From Epiperipatus broadwayi (lineage: Eukaryota > Onychophora > Udeonychophora > Euonychophora > Peripatidae): a stretch of DNA of 64,000 nucleotides. Positions 44,975 to 56,654 of the stretch are shown one piece after another. Position 1 is the stretch's first letter, and every line of letters begins with the position of its first letter. A program made the position numbers and the translations under genes. Below the pieces are notes generated by a model. That model was given only the letters and a program-made list of their open reading frames with translations, ran no database searches and was not told where the DNA came from. The stretch lies in NCBI GenBank assembly GCA_028023455.1, contig JAQFVV010001092.1, positions 1 through 64,000 of the forward strand. The letters are read 5' to 3'.

Positions 44975-47900
44975 AATGAAGTAAAATGCAAAAATATAAT
45001 GAAATATTGATAATACTATTTTATAAAATTAAGATCATTTAAAATTATAGATCCATTTTCAAGAACAAGGTCACATTGACTTTATAATAAAAATAAATAA
45101 ATAAGTATTGATATTCTCCTCACACTATGCAAGCCACATTCCCCCTTTTTAATACAAGAATAAGTATTCTAAACTACAATCCCTTTTTAAATGTTATGTA
45201 CATACTTCATAAGTTAATCCCTTACATGATTTTCTCATTTACAGCGTAAGAGATTAATATATTCAACTATATTATACTTAATTCTGAATGTCTATTGATA
45301 GGTCATCATCAAACTATAGTGCTACCTAAAATTTTTAAAGCAAGCTCTCATGCATGATAAATGAATCTGAGTTATATGTATATAACTATACCTCATCATT
45401 TACATAGTATTACTGGAATAATTCATTCATTCAAATGTATCTTTAGATTAAAGAAACATATTGTTTATTTATCAAAAGAAATTAATTGAACCTCAATGAT
45501 AATCATGAAAAAAGTCATTAATAAATTAATGCTCATATTACATTAAATATTTTTATATATATATACCAGCTATACATTATATGAATTTGTTAAACAAACA
45601 AAAAGATATCTAATGTAAATATTGTTTTATCATGATGTATCAAAATTAAAATGTGCAAACTTTAGTAAATAAAAAATGTAATCAGATTGATTACCATTTA
45701 GTTTTTCTCTCCTTTGCCTTTGAATATATTTTTTTTTGAAAATTGACATTTGTGTATAGCATCAATATTTGTTCTTGTGAAAACTTCATTAACATGTCAG
45801 ATGATTTCTAATGGTGAAAGCATGGATTGAAAAACATTCAAGGTTGATTTTCTTGAAGTATCTTTTTATCTTAGTTAAGCCAATACATTCACTGAAAGAT
45901 AACACAATAATTTCAGATGTTTTAGGTAGTTTTTAAATTGATTTCCAGGACAAGAATAGCTATTTATTTTCATAGCAACTCCAATTTAATGGAATGCCTG
46001 TTCACACATTCTATTTCTTCCTAAATAGGTGTTATCATTGGAGGGAGTTAGCAGAAAAAATTAAATACCCCACATAACAATTTTTCCTCAACTCAGTCAT
46101 TTTTAATACAATTAAATCCAGATAAAGTTTTGAAATTATATCAGGTAAAAAATGAAAGAATTTACAAGTAACAAAATTAATTATTCTTCTTCTAATGGCA
46201 ATTACCAGCAACAAATCACTGTTACTATGGCATCTAGCCTACAGCAAGACATGCACTACAATTATTGTTGGCACAATTAGTGATCTACAAAAAATCTTAA
46301 TATTTTACAATGGTTAATGCAAACATAAAAGTTCATGATATATAAAATAAACAAATAAATTTATAATGTAAATATATTTTAATATTTTTAAATATTTTTA
46401 AATATAAATTAATATTTTACAGCAATTCATATAGTTTCTTTAACAACTTTAAATATTACCACCACCATTGCAAATTTCAAAATCATGAATAAACATATAT
46501 ACAACAAAAGAAGGTGAATAAACAAAAAAATTAACAATAACAAAAAAAACATCAAAATCGAATAAAGATAATAAAGAAAACAAAAAAAAACTTTGCAACA
46601 TTTTCTTGCCACAAGCTTAAAAACAATCATGATGTTTTATAAATTGTCAAATTTAATGTAAAATCCATATATATATATGGAGCAAAATAATAAAACATCC
46701 ATTATCCTTGCATATAGCTTTGATAATTATGCATGTAGTGATCAATCTAATATTTAAGAATTGACAATTTAAAATAAATAATATCTGAATACAATTATTT
46801 ATATAAAAATGATTTATTAAAAATTAAACAAAATATTTAATAGAGACTTATAAACTATTTTATCACTTTAACTCATTTACCAGTAAATGAGCTTAAATAG
46901 CTTTCCACAAATTTATAAATACATCAGATGAACTCTTCATTTGAAATATAGAAGATAAGCCTAAACAAAGATGTAAAATAATCATGATTTTGCAGCAGTT
47001 GATGATCAAATGATAATCTTATTTGTGATAAATAAAATCATGAAAAAGTAGATTATTCAAATTGAGTCGTAGTTCTCAAATTCTTGAAATAAAAACTATT
47101 TATTTACATGGTAATTTTGACAATTTTAAAATGTAATGTTTTACTTTTAAATTCAGCAGCAGACGATTTTATTCACATGATCAAAAGAGTTTTCTTGATA
47201 AGAAATCATTATTGGCTATTTGCCAATAGAACAATAAATAAAATCTACAAACAATTTTAAAATTATTTAAAACTATGTGTCAATTCTTTAAAATTAAACA
47301 CTTGAATTTTTTATATTATCATTTAATAAAACCAATTTTTATTTTTAAAAGTATATATAACGCCTTCACATTAATAATAATAACTCAATATTTTAAAATA
47401 TCAATGATCTCACACTTTTAAATTAATGAAATTTCTTGCTATACTTTTAATTAATTTATTCAGCAATAAAATATATTCCAAGGGAATGTACTAATTAAAT
47501 ATATAAATATATATGTAGGATATCAAAGACAGAGGATTTATTTTACATGTCTATAGCCAAAATGTGATAGAATATTAATATATCTTATTAAAATTTTAGC
47601 AGCAACAATAATAAAATAGTGTGTACATTAGTATTTATATCTCAGGTAGCATAGGTTTACTGATCTGATTTTGTTTTTTAGTTAAAACAATAAATATTAT
47701 AATCACAAATCATTATTCAAAATTAGGTAATATATTGATAGCCATAATATGATGTATAATAATCTAAAATATAAAGATTAAGAATAATAGTATGTAATTA
47801 CTGAATTTGTACTTTAATTTACATAACTATTTTAAATGTGAATCCAAGACATACTACTGTTATTTTAAACTTGTCCACAAATGAATTTATAATAATTAAA

Positions 47901-48500
47901 CTTATATCATAATAGACTTATATATTTACAAGGCACCAATGTATCTATGTGTTGTTATGTATTCTACTTCACAAAAAAATAATTTAATAAATAAATGATG
48001 AATTATCTAGTGAATATTTATTTTGGAATATGTGAATCAATACCTTATAAATAAGGTAACTTGTAGCATAAGTAAATAAAATGATACACAGATAAATAAT
48101 AAAATATATGTTTATTAAGATAACACAAAATTGAATTCCAACTATTATAAATTTAATATATCACATTATATTTTTATAATCTATTTTGGATATATGTTGA
48201 GATCTACACTTTAAATATTATTAAACATATGTATTCACAATTAAGATAACGATTTAGTACATACAATATTTATGTGTGCGCGAATATAATAAAGATGAAT
48301 ATTCAAAGAATCCAAAAGAACCTATTCTTATTTATTAATTAAAAAAAAAATCAAAAAATGAAATGCATATAGAGGGTTACGAATTATGTATACATTATTT
48401 GCATTTTGTTTTATATATAATCCATTTTTAAAAGTTGGGTAGTATTATGTTTGAAAGTATATATAAAATAATTATAATAAAACTAATATTCAGTAAATAC
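44975..48500. other. AT-rich DNA, possibly intron or downstream of the sushi gene
   Basis: Lies 3' of the second sushi exon on minus, whose donor at 48500 requires at least one more exon further down. I found no further sushi exon. No terminator or poly(A) site is claimed. Confidence 0.45.
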
Positions 48501-48683
48501 CTCCACAAATAGGAAACTCCCCAATCCAATCTCCTTTAACACATGTAATTAGAGCATGCCCTCTATTAGGAGGAATATCCGGAGGACATGTATATTTCAC
48601 AATTTCCATGGTTGTATAGTTTGTTTTTGTTGAATTATTTGTTGCTTTAGTGACATTGGGAGGTGATGCACAATATTCATTAT
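48501..48683 (-). CDS. Sushi/CCP domain exon (downstream of the two seen)
   Basis: On minus, the acceptor ...TATCATAG is at 48684 and the donor GGAG|GTATTT at 48500. The exon is 183 bp and phase 1-1, the usual symmetrical form of a sushi module exon. The translation begins NEYCASPPNVTK, continues EIVKYTCPPD, HALITCVKGDWIGEFPIC, and ends GG. Four Cys (C1 in EYC, C2 in YTC, C3 in ITC, C4 in PIC) and the conserved Trp before C4 are all present. Sequons NVT, NNS, NST and NYT suggest a secreted or cell-surface glycoprotein. Sushi modules bind protein ligands in complement, selectin-like and adhesion proteins; which protein this is cannot be told. Confidence 0.9.
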
Positions 48684-49192
48684 CTATGATAATAGTAAAA
48701 TGATAAAAATAAATTGATACTTACTGTAGTTTTTATTAAGCAATGATTTATTTTATTTTTTTAAATTTATTTATTTTTTATTTGAATCACATCTAAGCAG
48801 TATAAATGTCATACATTTTACAAATATTAAACAATTATTATATAAAATTAATTGATATCATCTTATAATAAAAGAATATATAATAATAAAAAATAACAAT
48901 AAAATGTATATTGAAAATAATGAAAAGAATATAAAAAATAAAGCTAAATCAAAATCATAAATTTTATTCATATTAAAAATAATGAATAGAATATCAAACA
49001 AAACCAATATTATATAAGTTTTAAACATATGAAACATATCTTTAATTTGTTTTTTAACAATCCCATACTTCTCATATTCAGTATTTAAAAATGAGTATGA
49101 AAGAAACGTACACTTCCTTATTAAACATCTAATATGACTAAATACCTGGAACGAAGTCAGTGGTGAAACTAAGTTACATCTTATAATATTAA

Positions 49193-49658
49193 GTGACTAA
49201 ACACTTTTGAGAAATTTTATCTTCTTATTATAATAGTGAAAGGTCACCTGAAAAAGGGAAATAAATGACAAATATTTAAATATATACAAATAGTCGATTA
49301 GTAAGTCCGTTTTTTGAAGAGAAAAAGCATGCTTCTTTTCGATTTATAGTGTGATGTTTTTAGTTATATAACATACTTTTTTATTTTATATTTAGAATCA
49401 TGTCATATTACCTCTATATCTTACTTTTTTATTTTATATTTGGAGTCATGACATTCTTCAATGACATGATTCCAAATGTATAATTAAATAAGCATGACAT
49501 ATAACTTACAACATCGTGATTTTCCCTCACCAATAATGAACTTTCTAAGACACATTTTCATATATTTAAATATTTGTTGTCTATATATTCCACATTTTTC
49601 AGATGACTTTTTCACTATGACTTTGAGAAGATAAAATTTCTCAAAAGTGCTCAGCCAC
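49193..49658. mobile_element. TTAA-flanked MITE, family 2
   Basis: 466 bp between TTAA at 49189-49192 and 49659-49662. Terminal inverted repeat of about 33 bp: left GTGACTAAACACTTTTGAGA, right (minus) GTGGCTGAGCACTTTTGAGA, both continuing AATTTTATCTTCT. The interior is itself partly palindromic around ATGACATTCTTCAATGTCAT-type sequence near 49450-49470. No coding capacity. Confidence 0.88.
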
Positions 49659-49994
49659 TTAAAAATAATATTATCTTAGCTTCGATTAACTGCATTCAAG
49701 TACACTTAAATATACAAGGTGGTAATTTACTAAACATTCTTGAAATATATACATTTGTTAATTTACTTCCATATTTGTTTCTATATGTAAATGAAATAAT
49801 ATGTTGATATTTAAGGGAATTATCATAATTAGATATTTTAGAGTATATGTGATATTCTGTATTTAATTTATAATCTTATTTTGGAATGTCTTTAACCATT
49901 TTAAATTTGATATATTTAAAAAACAATATAGTGTAATTCCATATCATAATACAAAATCACATAATGTCCTATTGTAAATATATTAATTAATTAA

Positions 49995-50843
49995 GCACAA
50001 TCAGATGAAATAATAATAACATGAAAGGCTGAAACCTTGACAGATGCGCCTTTAAAATGCTTAAATGAGAGCCAATCAGATAGTAATAATGACTGCACAA
50101 GGAACTCTCAATTTAAAACACAAGTCAAAGATTTTATTAAAAAAAGATGGAACTCACTTTCTTCTCTACTTAAATTTATATATAAATAAGCCAGATTCAA
50201 GGATTTTGAACTAAGAATGTAAAGCTTTAAATACCTTCACATTTAATTCACTAAATATTATATATAAATAAACAATGTGAACTTTTCGATTCACTAAATA
50301 TTATAGATAAATAAACAATGTGAAATTTTCGATTTACTACACAGTAAATTTTCAAATCTAATGAAATGATCATAAAAAAGGAAAAAAAATATTAAGCACA
50401 AGCAGATGAAATAATAATAATGTGAAAGGCTGAAAGTATTTGATTGCCTGTCATTTACACATTTTAAGGTGCATCTGTCAAAGATTTCAGCTTTTCGTGT
50501 TATTATTATTTCATCTGCTTGAGCTTAATAAATTAATATATTTACCTTTGTTACGATCATTTTATTAGATTTGAAAATTTACTGCATAGTAAATCGAAAA
50601 ATTTTCTGTTGTTTATTTATATATAATATTTAGTGAATTAAATGTGAAGGTGTTTAAAGCTTCATGCTCTTAGTTCAAAATGCTTAAGTAGAGAAGAAGG
50701 TGGGTTCATCTTTTTCTTGTAAAATCTCTGACTTGGGTCTTGAATTGAGAGTTCCTTGTGCAGTCATTATTACTATCTGATTGGCTGTCATTTAAGCATT
50801 TTTAAGGCACATCTGTCAAAGGTTTTAGACTTTCATGTTATTA
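49995..50843. mobile_element. Palindromic TTAA MITE, family 3, with nested copy at its centre
   Basis: The left arm (49995-50391) starts GCACAATCAGATGAAATAAT after TTAA 49991-49994. It is the reverse complement of 50529-50843 (shared CAATCAGATAGTAATAATGA and AAGGAACTCTCAATT blocks, and TCACTAAATATTATATATAA). The right end stops at ATGTTATTAT and lacks the last 20 bp or so. The loop position is occupied by a second, short member (50396-50524). Confidence 0.85.
50396..50524. mobile_element. Short TTAA MITE, family 3, nested
   Basis: 129 bp between TTAA at 50392-50395 and 50525-50528. Inverted repeats: left GCACAAGCAGATGAAATAAT, right (minus) GCTCAAGCAGATGAAATAAT, continuing AATAA...GAAA.GCTGAAA. 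It is the same terminus as the surrounding element (GCACAATCAGATG), so the family inserted into its own copy. Confidence 0.88.
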
Positions 50844-51381
50844 TAATATCCTATTGTATAAATTATTATTAATGTATTGCATGAAAAAATTATAATCTAT
50901 AAAACCTAAAATAAGAATGTCTGAACCTTTGTAAAAGTTGATTAATATGATTTGAATAGGACATTCTATTATCAACAATAACACCAAGATATTTAATCTT
51001 TACAATCTCAGCAATTTTTATGTAAGAGTCATTACATTGAAAATTATGAGTGTTAATACAAGTGTTAGAGTGGGTGAGAATATTAAAACCCTGTTTTTAA
51101 ATGAGATGAAGATATTAGCATAACATTTGTTTTTATTTTTATTAATATTTTTTTTTAGAAAAACACAAATGATGCATTTTAAACCAATTTATTTTAAATG
51201 GGTAGGAACATACACATATATTTAATTTTTTTTATTTGGTTACATATGCGGTATTTGATATTTTGTTTTAATAATGTATTATTTGATATAATAATTGAAG
51301 TCAATTAGATGATTAAAAATTTGTTTTATTAAAAGGAAAGAATCTCAATAAATATAATTATACAATATTTGTCTTTCGCGT

Positions 51382-51430
51382 AGTTGTTGTTGTTGTTGTT
51401 ATTATTATTATTAGTAGTAGTAGTATTGTT
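51382..51430. repeat. (GTT)n(ATT)n(AGT)n microsatellite
   Basis: Successive GTT, ATT and AGT trinucleotide runs. Confidence 0.92.
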
Positions 51431-51449
51431 ATTTTTAATTTTGTCATTT

Positions 51450-51690
51450 AATTACGATCATTCATCATCACTGGTGCATATTAGTGATTGGGGTCACAAT
51501 TCAAATATAATAACGTTTTAAGTAAATAATTATAGGTTATAAAAGGCTAAAATTTTATGTTGTGAGATTAGTTATGACCATCATCACTGGTGAATATCAG
51601 CGGTTAAATCACAGTTTAAATATAATAATATTTTAAGTAAGTAATTATAGATTTATAAAAAAGCTAAATTAGTTGTTGTGAGTTAATTGC
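51450..51690. repeat. Two-unit tandem repeat, period 115 bp
   Basis: CATCACTGGTG occurs at 51466 and 51581. Each copy is followed by CA.TTxAAATATAATAA, TTTTAAGTAA.TAATTATAG and TTGTTGTGAG-like blocks. Confidence 0.8.
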
Positions 51691-52576
51691 AAAAGTTGTG
51701 GCTGGAATCATCATTATCACCATTATATCACTATTAATAAATATTTTAAATAAATCGGTTCAATGTCCAACCATTAGCAAGAGCACATATGCATCTGTCA
51801 ATCTATGTACTAGAGCTGAACTGGTAACACCTGTAAAAGTATTAAATGAGAATTTATGATATTGGGATCTTGTAATTTTATTGACACAGCTAAAATATAA
51901 GGATGTCATTTTCCATTCATCCACGTACATGTGCCGTAAGAAATGTACCAATTGGGGTTGAACCTGGTACACTATGAATAAATATATGATATAACTTTAT
52001 CTAAGTTTAGACAGTCTAGTATCGCCCAGGCAAAGCACATGTACATAGGTAAACTGAATAAAAGAGTTTGATTTCCTTTTCCAAGTTGATGATATTTAAT
52101 ATTAATTTTCTTTGAAATTTTTTAAGTAATTGCAAATAGCGCCAGTGTGTGCGACTATGAACGTGTTTTATATATGTAGAAAAAGGAAAAGAGATTTTCT
52201 TTGTTGAAAGAACATATTATTAGAAATAAGTGTAATTCACTCCATGAATTTCACTATCATTTTTATTCAGTTATAATAACTAATATTTATTTATATAGTT
52301 ACAATGGCTAGTATATTGTATTAATTACAATGATTTCCCAATGTCGCGCATACTCAAATCTTAATAGAATTATGTCAGTGATTATTTTGATTTTGTATTT
52401 GATTATTTTTTTTTGGAAATGATATATTTTTTAAGATAAGTAATTTATTTTAGTTACAATATATATGAACTTAATTTATAACTGCCCAGGTATGTAATGT
52501 TATAAGCAATGAGTAAGTTACAAAATGTGATTATGTAATTAAATTTACATTAATAAAAATTACTGATACTACTTAC

Positions 52577-52762
52577 TTTCACATCCTCTTTTTTTGCCTG
52601 ACCAGGTACCTCGACTACCACACCAAAGAGTTACATCAGGCTCAGGTGAGGGATTACTAAGATCACAACGAAATTGAGCAGAATCTCCAACTAACCATAT
52701 TTCTTGAGGGTTTAAAAGAATTCCTCGATAAAGTGAAGGTGGTTCTGTACAATTAAATAATT
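52577..52762 (-). CDS. Sushi/CCP domain exon (upstream of the two seen)
   Basis: On minus, the acceptor TATTACAG is at 52763 and the donor GAAA|GTAAGT at 52577/52576. The exon is 186 bp and phase 1-1. Translation LFNCTEPPSLYRGI, then IWLVGDSAQFRCDLS, VTLWCGSRGTWSGKKRGCE. Four Cys, EPP after C1, and Trp in GTWSG before C4 match the sushi fold, as does the GD..F.C pattern. One sequon (NCT). It precedes the exon at 48.5 kb in the transcript and joins it in frame. Upstream exons must exist at higher coordinates but were not found. Confidence 0.9.
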
Positions 52763-54282
52763 CTGTAATACATTATATATAAAAGTTTAATAAGTTTATT
52801 ATAAACTTTTTCAGATGACCATCTCAAATGCAATAATAAAATTAATATTAAATTTGGAAAAGTTAAGTTAATATTAATAAACATGTTTAAGTTAATAATT
52901 TAAAGCTCACCAGGTGGAAAAATGTCATGCTAATCAATTTAAATAATTTGAAATTAAAATGATTATTCATTTCATTACCTCTTATGAAATATAATAATCA
53001 ATCTTTTTGCTGCAAAGTCATTTTGTGCTATCCTTATAATTAAAAAAACTGTATGCTAAATTCATATTTATTTAAAGCATATCTATTATCATCACTATCA
53101 TTTTCAATTAGTATCAATCCACTGACAAAATATTATGTTTATTCCAGTTTCTCTACTACATAGACTCTCCTTTCTAATGATATCAGAAAACTTCTTAATT
53201 AATCTATCTATCTCATATATAATCTATATATTTTTCACATTTTTAAAGAATCCAATTTAAAACTTCAGATGTCTATCCATTATCATTTCTTCTAGCTACA
53301 CATTCAACTCCATTACAATTTTTTAATTATTTAAAAAATGTCAATGATATATGTTTGTACTCTCTTCAATATATATTATTTTTGACCTCTTCTTGCAATC
53401 TGAACTTTTGCATACTTTACAGAATGGTCTGAAGTCTTTCTATATAAGAACTAGTAAAATACATTATAAAAACCTCTTTTTCTAACTGTAGGCATTTCCT
53501 TTTTTTAATATCAAGTTATTTCAGCAAAAAACTCTCAATCCAAATTAATTGTATGAGTAATTTTATCCATTATGCTCTATCTGTACTAGTAATGTGACTA
53601 AAAATGTAGCTGTTACCTTCTTCTAATCATTCATTGTCAATCTTAATTTGTTTCTTCTGTAGAAATCTATTACATATTTTATTTTTAGTACCATGCTACA
53701 TTTTTAGAAGCTCTGGAACAAATTTTATCGAAAATATATTTTCTATAATTTCTAAATGACCTAAAAAAAAATCCTCATTTCTCATTTTAATTTACAAAAT
53801 ACATCTTGTAAAACTACTGTCAAAAGTTCTCGAAATATTAGATCACCCTGCCATGCACTATTAATAAAGTTAATCATCTTAATATCTTTATGTAATCTAA
53901 TCATCGATGTTACATTTGGATAAACATTCTTTTGAATATGGCATTATCCTGGCTCAGGATCTTAATGGTAAAACATTTTTCTATAATAGAAATGTTTATA
54001 GACACAAATGTCTTCTTATAATCTACAAATACAAGGAATAATGGAAACTCTAATTTATTGATTCTCTTACAATAATTACGTTAAAATCATTGTTGGTTTA
54101 TTTAAAATTAAATTTCATTGTAGATGAGTTGTAATTATTCTGATATAAATCTTGTGTAAAAAAACAAAACAACTGGTAGATCTATAATTTTTAATATTTA
54201 CTCTCATACCCTTGAGGTAATTAGCAATATTACAACCAATTGTTATTTTATTTATTCATCTGATTTTTTCCCATGTGTCACA

Positions 54283-54363
54283 GCATCAGTTGGGAAGCGG
54301 ACCCCGCTAATCCGGGACAACTGCTTATAAAGCGGCTATCGCTGACCTCTCGACCACCAATGC
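54283..54363 (-). tRNA. tRNA-like sequence, probably the head of a SINE
   Basis: 81 nt on minus folds as a cloverleaf: acceptor GCATTGG/CTGATGC pairs at all 7 positions (two wobbles), the D stem at 3/3, the anticodon stem at 4/5 with loop TTTATAA, and the T stem at only 3/5. Box A is TGGTCGAGAGG (54356-54346) and box B GGTCCGCTTCC (54303-54293, 9 of 11 to the consensus). Box A and the 13-nt variable arm resemble Leu/Ser tRNAs, but the anticodon would be TAT. No CCA-compatible end. The A-rich tail AAAAAATCAGATGAATAAAT follows, which favours a SINE or retro-pseudogene over a working tRNA. Confidence 0.6.
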
Positions 54364-56568
54364 TTGTTCACCTGTTTTTAGGAAAATATCAGTAAAAGAT
54401 CCAAAAGTTTTGGAGCTTTTAGGTTCTCAGACATTTAATGGAATGCTTCATTTTTTAATTTAAAATGTTTGATAATTTAGATGTTAGAATACTAGAGTTG
54501 ATCATGCTTTTTTCATTATTATTATTTATTTTTTGTAAATCAATTCAGCATTTGCAAACTTAGTGTCTCTTTTTAGAAAGAATTCCAGTCACTTTGTTGA
54601 AACAACTTTCTTTTAAATATCAATATATTGTTTTATATTTTGGGTCTTCTATTTTCTTTCATACTTTTTACTGCCATTTCACAATTACATTTCATTACAC
54701 GATTTCTTATTTTTTTTTTTTTTTGTATTTCACATTATCCCACATATTTATTTTCTCTCAATAAAATTATTTTTTGATATTTTCATATTTGTTCAGTTCC
54801 TTTATACACTATTATGTTTTAGTCATCTTTTTATTAATGCCACTGAGTCTGAATCAAATTTACAGGTCATAGTAATTTAAAGCGATGTAAAGGTTATATT
54901 GTATACTTATTAGAGCATTTATGAGCTTAAAGAATAAAAACGGTTCATATTTTTTTTCTTAAATTAATTTTTATCACTTCAATTTTGTATTAATGTTAAG
55001 ATAGTCAACTTGCAAATTGATGGTCACTTCCTATATTGAGTCTACTAAGAACATTATAGTCTTGAAATACGTTATCGGCTAATCAACATAAAATCTAATT
55101 ATGCGGTACTTTATTTTGACAATTCCGAAGTCAACTTTCATTTACATTTTTCTCAAAGAAAAAATTATATTATATAATTTTTTTCTAAAATTTTTACAAG
55201 TTTGCAATATTTCACAGTTTAATCTCCTTAAACAAATTTTCCCTCAACACTTTAATCTTCTTTATTCATTTCCAATTTTAGTACTAAGCGTCTTATGACA
55301 ATTTTAAAATATTCTTTGGTAAGATCAAAAGCATTTTATACATCTAGATAATTATCCCAATTCTTCATCACAATGACAACATGCTGAAGCATAAAACTGA
55401 ATTATCTAAATTTGGTTTCTATTCACATGCCCGACTTCATATCTACTATAGTTCTCTTTTTTAAAAACTTCATAAGTACTACAATGCATCGTTATATATT
55501 AGATACATCTTTCATTTCTTGCAATCGTTTTTTACTCGAAAGTGATTTGCACTTTTAGACAGTTAAAGTACTATCCTGATTAAATGGCAACCTATGTTAG
55601 AAATGACGATAATCATAACTTCCTCTGTTTTTCTTTGGTAAGAATCTATTTCCTCAGTTGACTCATTTGCCATCTCAAGAGAATAAGGATTCTACTTTAA
55701 TTTTGTCTATTATGATTGTAAATATTTAAAAATCATCAATATCACAAACATATGGTTCATTACTAGTGTCTGAATTAAGATCTTTCACCGCAATTGAAAA
55801 AAAAAAAGATCACGGTGTTTTTTGGATTAAAATGAAGATAGAAATTTAATTAATTTACTAAGCTGACTACAGCATATTATTGTGTAGCTTTTCATCCACA
55901 TTTGTTTACTATATAAATAACTAGACAAAATAAGAGTTACAATTAAAAATATATAAAATAATATTTGCTTGGTTTTTCCAAAGATGAAAGTATATTCAAA
56001 GGCTTTATTTTGAATTAATATTAAATTTTTTTCTAGCTGATTATGCTCTATTGATTTATTTCTCAATTAAATATTGTGTTTCTTTGTACCCACTGTTGGT
56101 GCGTTTCTTTTCAATAAACCATTACTACTAATATACTGTTAATCTATTGGTAATCCTTGATTCTTACTTTGAGCCAGAATCTGGTTTTCTATTTTGTCAT
56201 ATTTGTCAGTGCACTTTATTGCATCACCCTTATAAATAAATAAAATCAATTATGATCATGATGAAAAAATTTAACATGTAAAACTATTCCATTAATTGTA
56301 AATTACAAATGTAGAAAATATTACTTATGATTGCCTAAAAAGCTTATAGAAAATTTCTCACTTAATTTTATGAAGTTTAATTATTATTACATAAAATGAC
56401 ATACATATGTGTGCTCAGATTACATTCTTTATAATAAATCATTATGTAATTTGACAGTCCATGTATTGTCAAAGGTAAGTTCCTATATATATTCTAACCT
56501 ACTAAATATAACTATATATATTCTAACCTACTAAATATAACAGATTCCTAATTAAAATCAAATCCATC

Positions 56569-56654
56569 CGGAAGGCCTCAACCTTCCGACTACTATTCGT
56601 ATAGTAGGCCGGGTAATAAACTTTACCCTACCTAATAATAGCTCAACGTTAGGT
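56569..56654. other. Cluster of four consecutive stem-loops
   Basis: Stem 1 is CGGAAGG/CCTTCCG (56569-56588, 6-nt loop). Stem 2 is CTACTAT/ATAGTAG (56590-56607, 4-nt loop TCGT). Stem 3 is GGGTAA/TTACCC (56611-56628). Stem 4 is ACCTAA/TTAGGT (56630-56654). All stems are perfect, separated by 1-3 nt. Two copies of TATTCTAACCTACTAAATAT lie just upstream (about 56489 and 56519). The segment is GC-richer than its surroundings. Function unknown. Confidence 0.65.

Larger units (their letters stand above)
48684..52576 (-). other. Intron between two sushi exons
   Basis: 3.9 kb between the donor GAAA|GTAAGT (52576) and the acceptor at 48684, minus strand. It contains TTAA MITEs (49193-49658, 49995-50843, 50396-50524), a two-unit tandem repeat (51450-51690) and a trinucleotide microsatellite. 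Confidence 0.8.

Noticed and set aside
45840-46060. Minus-strand frame with CEQAFH, a stop, then IGVAMKINSYSC, resembling part of a Cys-containing domain or old retroelement.
   Set aside because: Interrupted by a stop, lacks the four-Cys sushi pattern, and no family could be named.
51760-51972. 70-codon minus frame (MYQVQPQLVHFLRH...) with GGTTCAACCCC near its start, similar to a tRNA box B.
   Set aside because: No box A upstream at a proper distance and no protein family; left unassigned.
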